Shown: positions 6,948-9,419 of the stretch, one piece after another
Numbering within the stretch: position 1 is the first letter of the stretch
Layout: each line of letters opens with the position of its first letter
Source of the DNA: Dysgonamonadaceae bacterium
GTDB lineage: Bacteria > Bacteroidota > Bacteroidia > Bacteroidales > Azobacteroidaceae
Length of the DNA: 9,419 nt
Reading direction: 5' to 3'
Assembly: GCA_031260235.1 (NCBI GenBank)
Contig: JAIRKG010000131.1
Location: 1 to 9,419, forward strand
Position numbers and translations under genes: made by a program
The notes under the pieces: model-generated
The model's input: the letters and a program-made list of their open reading frames with translations, nothing else
Databases searched by the model: none
What the model was told of the DNA's origin: nothing

Positions 6948-7697
6948 ATGAAGAAACTGTTTTTTATTCTGGTAACAATCCTGTTTGCGACGGCTAAATT
7001 GCCGGCGCAAGATTTACTCCAACAGGCTAATGACGCTTACGCCAATGGCGATTATGCAAAAGCCGTTGAACTTTATGAAGCCGCCCTGGAAGAGAACGGA
7101 CAATCGGCAACAGTTTATTATAACTTGGGTAACAGTTATTACAAAGCAAACAGAATCGCGCCGAGCATTTTGAATTACGAACGGGCGCTACTGCTGGAGC
7201 CGGGGAACAGCGACGCTCGTTTCAACCTGGAAATTGCAAAATTGAAAACCGTTGACAAAATCGAATCCGTCGGCGAGTTTTTCCTTACCACGTGGTTTCG
7301 TTCAATAAAAAACTGCTTAGGTACCGATGCTTGGAGCAAATTTGCCGTCACATGTTTTATTCTACTGATTGGCTGCCTGTTCCTTTTCTCCTTTTCACGC
7401 AAAATAGCGATTAAAAAAGTGGGCTTTTATGCCGGAATCTGCCTGACCGTACTTACCGTTTTCGGCAACATCTTCGCCTGTAATCAAAAGAAAAGCCTCA
7501 CTTATCGTGACAGCGCTATTATTTTCGTCTCGACAACGACCATCAAAAGTTCGCCTGCCGACAGCGGAACCGATCTGTTTATCCTCCACGAAGGCACCAA
7601 AGTGAAACTGAAAAGCACGCTTGGCGCTTGGAACGAAATCGAAACGATTGATGGAAATGTCGGGTGGATCAAGAGCGAAGAGGTTGCGGTGATTTGA
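6948..7697 (+). CDS. batE: BatE, TPR and SH3-like membrane protein
   Basis: The product has 249 residues. I choose the ATG at 6948, one base after the batD stop, because it gives the signal peptide MKKLFFILVTILFATAKLPA; an upstream in-frame start would lie within batD. Two TPR units follow at ~22-55 and ~56-89 (AYANGDYAKAVELYEAALEE; YYNLGNSYYKANRIAPSILN). Two membrane helices lie at ~131-150 and ~157-177. A C-terminal bacterial SH3-like domain spans ~188-247, ending GNVGWIKSEEVAVI, with the characteristic G-W-x pair. This TPR-TM-TM-SH3 order is that of BatE. SH3b domains often bind peptidoglycan or peptides, so an envelope link is plausible but inferred. The stop is followed after 12 bp by the QueA-family gene, so the two are probably on one transcript. 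Confidence 0.93.
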   Translation: MKKLFFILVTILFATAKLPAQDLLQQANDAYANGDYAKAVELYEAALEENGQSATVYYNLGNSYYKANRIAPSILNYERALLLEPGNSDARFNLEIAKLKTVDKIESVGEFFLTTWFRSIKNCLGTDAWSKFAVTCFILLIGCLFLFSFSRKIAIKKVGFYAGICLTVLTVFGNIFACNQKKSLTYRDSAIIFVSTTTIKSSPADSGTDLFILHEGTKVKLKSTLGAWNEIETIDGNVGWIKSEEVAVI

Positions 7698-7709
7698 AAA
7701 TGGCTATTC

Positions 7710-8906
7710 ATGCAAAACACACCAATCTCCACCTACAACTACAATCTCCCCAAAGCAAAGATAGCCAAATATCCCCTCCCGCAGAGAGACAAATCCAATC
7801 TATTGATTTGGCGGAACGGGCAAATTTCCGAAAGCACCTTTCAAAACATCGGCGACTACATTCCCGAACATGCCCTCTTGATCTTCAACAACACCAAAGT
7901 AATACAAGCGCGGATACTTTTCCAAAAACCCGGCGGTGCTCAAATTGAAATCTTTTGCCTTGAACCGGAAACTCCACCCGATTACCTCTCAATTTTCGCA
8001 CAAACCCAATCCTGCGTCTGGCGGTGTCTCGTAAGAAACGCCAAAAGATGGAAGGAAGGGAAACTGGAAAAACGAATAAACGGTACACGATGTACGGTTG
8101 AACGATTAGCTTCGCAGGGAGACGTATATTCGGTTCGTTTTGAGTGGGATAATTCCGGAATAACATTTGCCGATCTATTGGAACTTGGCGGCGAATTGCC
8201 GATTCCCCCCTATCTGAACCGCAAAACAGAAGCAAGCGATAAAGAAACATATCAAACAATTTATTCCAAAATCAAAGGCTCGGTAGCGGCGCCGACTGCC
8301 GGTTTACATTTCACCGAAGCCGTTTTGCAATCGCTCCGGAGAAAAAATATCCGCTTTGAAGAACTGACCCTGCACGTAGGAGCAGGCACATTCAAGCCGA
8401 TTAAATCGGAAATTTTGGCGGAACATGTAATGCATACCGAATATTTTTCGATAAACAAAACAACAATCGAACAGTTGATCAACCAAACCGGCAATGTTTT
8501 TGCAGTTGGAACAACTTCGGTACGCAGTTTGGAAAGCCTCTATCATATTGGCGAAATGTTGGCGAAAAACCCCAGTCTAAACCCCAACGAATTAAACGTT
8601 TCACAATGGCAAGCCTGTAATTCCGGACGCCTGCCCGCCCGCGAAGCCTTGCTCAACATTCTCGACTGGTTAAACCGGAAACATTTAAACAGCCTCTCCG
8701 CCCACACGCAAATCCTAATCGCCCCCGGCTATCACTTCAAAATCGTAAACGGCATGATTACGAACTTTCACCAGCCGAAAAGCACTTTGCTTTTGCTCGT
8801 ATCCGCCTTTGTCGAAGAACGCTGGCGCGAGATTTACGACTACGCGCTCGCTCACGATTTTCGATTTCTTAGCTATGGCGACAGTTCATTGTTGATTAAA
8901 TCTTAA
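7710..8906 (+). CDS. queA: QueA-family S-adenosylmethionine:tRNA ribosyltransferase-isomerase, long form
   Basis: QueA transfers and isomerises the ribosyl moiety of S-adenosylmethionine onto 7-aminomethyl-7-deazaguanine in tRNA, giving epoxyqueuosine. Family signatures run the whole length: RDKSNLLI at 26-33, FNNTKVIQAR at 59-68, GELPIPPY at 161-168, YQTIYSKIKGSVAAPTAGLH at 181-200, LHVGAGTFKPI at 221-231, EHVMHTEY at 238-245, AVGTTSVRSLES at 265-276 and TNFHQPKSTLLLLVSAF at 351-367. At 398 residues it is about 40 longer than classical QueA (356 in E. coli). Most of the excess is a region at ~277-332 between the VRSLES motif and the LIAPGYHF strand. From memory, Bacteroidetes encode such a long QueA-like protein, often alongside a normal QueA, so its exact activity is less certain than its family. 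The ATG at 7710 lies 12 bp after batE. The gene name is a family-level label. Confidence 0.88.
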   Translation: MQNTPISTYNYNLPKAKIAKYPLPQRDKSNLLIWRNGQISESTFQNIGDYIPEHALLIFNNTKVIQARILFQKPGGAQIEIFCLEPETPPDYLSIFAQTQSCVWRCLVRNAKRWKEGKLEKRINGTRCTVERLASQGDVYSVRFEWDNSGITFADLLELGGELPIPPYLNRKTEASDKETYQTIYSKIKGSVAAPTAGLHFTEAVLQSLRRKNIRFEELTLHVGAGTFKPIKSEILAEHVMHTEYFSINKTTIEQLINQTGNVFAVGTTSVRSLESLYHIGEMLAKNPSLNPNELNVSQWQACNSGRLPAREALLNILDWLNRKHLNSLSAHTQILIAPGYHFKIVNGMITNFHQPKSTLLLLVSAFVEERWREIYDYALAHDFRFLSYGDSSLLIKS

Positions 8907-8950
8907 AAAGCCGCCGCCCTTGCAACCTCACACGTCACCCTGAGCCGCCA
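8907..8950. other. Start of the post-queA intergenic region, no terminator seen
   Basis: These bases after the queA stop are GC-rich without a stem-loop plus T-run. The motif GTCACCCTGAG at 8933-8943 resembles common dispersed repeat ends. CCTCA (8926-8930) and TCACCC (8935-8940) have inverted counterparts just beyond the far end of the downstream element (9319-9329), so the repeat may extend leftward to about here. Confidence 0.4.
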
Positions 8951-8984
8951 CCCCGTCATTGCGAGGGCTTTGCCCGAAGCAATC
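8951..8984 (+). repeat. Left arm of element: palindromic CGTCATTGCGAG-type repeat
   Basis: This arm opens with CCCCGTCATTGCGAG (8951-8965), continues through a small hairpin GGGC-TTT-GCCC (8965-8975) and ends in GAAGCAATC (8976-8984). The CGTCATTGCGAG...GCAATC pattern is a dispersed intergenic repeat type that I recognise from many bacterial genomes. An inverted copy lies at 9284-9320. Confidence 0.8.
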
Positions 8985-9029
8985 AAGAGAGAAAGCCCTG
9001 TCACGTCGTCTCCCTACCAGAGTGGAAAC

Positions 9030-9236
9030 ACTCTCTCCCCGAAGCAGGAGACGCTCCCTCCTCCCGAAGGGAGATGCTCCCTCTTCCCGAAGGGAGGTGC
9101 TCCCTCCTCCCGAAGGGAGATGCTCCCTCTTCCCGAAGGGAAGTGCTCCCTCTTCCCGAAGGGAGATGCTCCCTCCTCCCGAAGGGAGGCGATCCCTCTT
9201 CCCGAAGGAAGTTACTCTCTACTCAGTGCAGGAGAT
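9030..9236. repeat. 23-bp tandem array with alternating pyrimidine and purine half-units
   Basis: Nine consecutive 23-bp units start at 9030, 9053, 9076, 9099, 9122, 9145, 9168, 9191 and 9214. The six central units (9053-9190) are near-identical, the outer ones degenerate, and a further decayed unit may lie at 9007-9029. Each unit is a pyrimidine block (GCTCCCTCYTCCC) followed by a purine block (GAAGGGAGRT). This allows two alternative hairpins per unit: CTCCC-GAA-GGGAG inside a unit, or AGGGAG-ATG-CTCCCT across a unit boundary. Unit 9122-9144 has a 6-bp version, CTTCCC-GAA-GGGAAG. The array is GC-rich and unlike the neighbouring genes in composition. The possible role is structural or transcript-end protection; this is inference. 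Confidence 0.9.
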
Positions 9237-9283
9237 GCTCCTCGTCTTGGAAAAGGTTATACTACAGTCAGTTCCTTTTTTCC

Positions 9284-9320
9284 GGATTGCCGCGCCGCTT
9301 CGCGGCTCGCAATGACGGGG
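9284..9320 (-). repeat. Right arm of element: inverted CGTCATTGCGAG-type repeat
   Basis: Read on the minus strand, this arm begins CCCCGTCATTGCGAG, as on the left, passes a hairpin (GCCGC-TTC-GCGGC at 9294-9306) and ends GCAATCC. It shares the outer 15 bases and the inner GCAATC with the left arm but has a different, stronger internal hairpin. The arms are therefore two family members in opposite orientation, not a simple recent duplication. Confidence 0.8.
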
Positions 9321-9398
9321 GTGATGAGGCAATCCTGCCATCTTGTCTGTTAAACAGCGTTAATACTTACATAATTCAGGTTAAATTGTTTAAAATAT
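9321..9398. other. AT-rich spacer after the repeat element
   Basis: This stretch contains GGCA-ATCC-TGCC (9328-9339) and CTGT-TAA-ACAG (9347-9357), both short palindromes without a T-run, so not called terminators. The AT-rich end (9358-9398) could hold a promoter for a following gene, but I find no good match to the Bacteroidetes TTTG / TAnnTTTG pattern. Confidence 0.35.
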
Positions 9399-9419
9399 AT
9401 GCTAAAACGGATTTCTGCA
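9399..9419 (+). CDS. Possible start of a gene running off the window
   Basis: An ATG at 9399 opens a frame reading MLKRISA to the last base. The basic start after an AT-rich spacer would fit a signal-peptide N-terminus, but seven codons cannot identify anything and the frame may be accidental. Confidence 0.25.

Larger units (their letters stand above)
8951..9320. repeat. Composite inverted-repeat element enclosing a 23-bp tandem array
   Basis: The outermost 15 bases of the left side (8951-8965) are an exact reverse complement of 9306-9320. A second shared block, GCAATC (8979-8984) against GATTGC (9285-9290), lies at the inner end of each arm. Between the arms are about 300 bp of largely repetitive DNA with no recognisable protein. 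The frames that stay open across it change register with each 23-bp unit and I regard them as non-coding. The layout resembles a non-autonomous, MITE-like or clustered-palindrome element. I see no transposase and no obvious target-site duplication. Confidence 0.6.

Noticed and set aside
8959..9353. Two overlapping + strand frames (118 and 127 codons) rich in Pro, Arg, Ser and Glu across the 23-bp array
   Set aside because: They read the same stop-free 23-bp repeat in different registers, extend into the palindromic arm, lack ribosome sites and resemble no protein I know.

Overview
The window reads as a Bacteroidetes chromosome segment, most likely Bacteroidales. The evidence is a complete Bat (Bacteroides aerotolerance) gene cluster in canonical order, Bacteroidetes-like protein sequences, weak or absent Shine-Dalgarno sites and very tight gene packing. 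All recognisable genes lie on the + strand, and none is visibly interrupted. I cannot name the genus or species.

Layout. Bases 1-51 are the last codons of a gene consistent with a MoxR-type AAA+ ATPase. Next comes a 321-bp spacer dominated by thirteen 21-bp tandem repeats (101-373), the last of which runs into the start codon of the following gene. From 373 to 7697 the cluster continues: a DUF58/vWA protein, a short BatD-like membrane protein, BatA, BatB, a possible 39-codon ORF, BatC, BatD and BatE. A long-form QueA-family gene starts 12 bp after BatE and ends at 8906. The remaining ~490 bp is largely non-coding. It holds a composite repeat element (8951-9320): two inverted palindromic repeats sharing a 15-bp exact match and enclosing a 23-bp hairpin-forming tandem array. 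A possible start of another gene lies at the extreme end (9399).

How the genes work together. MoxR ATPases typically act with vWA-domain partners, and here three follow: soluble DUF58 plus membrane-anchored BatA and BatB, all with apparently intact MIDAS metal sites. BatC and BatE supply TPR scaffolds, and BatE adds an SH3-like domain. The short BatD-like protein and BatD present beta-rich extracytoplasmic regions on a membrane anchor, with related cytoplasmic tails. Together these suggest an envelope-associated chaperone or assembly complex. The name comes from an aerotolerance phenotype in Bacteroides fragilis, but the molecular substrate is not known to me and a direct oxidative-stress role is disputed in other species. 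The QueA-family protein is probably co-transcribed but functionally separate.

The genes are a well-known system. The parts least explained by known annotation are the 21-bp array inside the operon, the inverted-repeat/23-bp element after it, the small ORF between batB and batC, and the long QueA variant.
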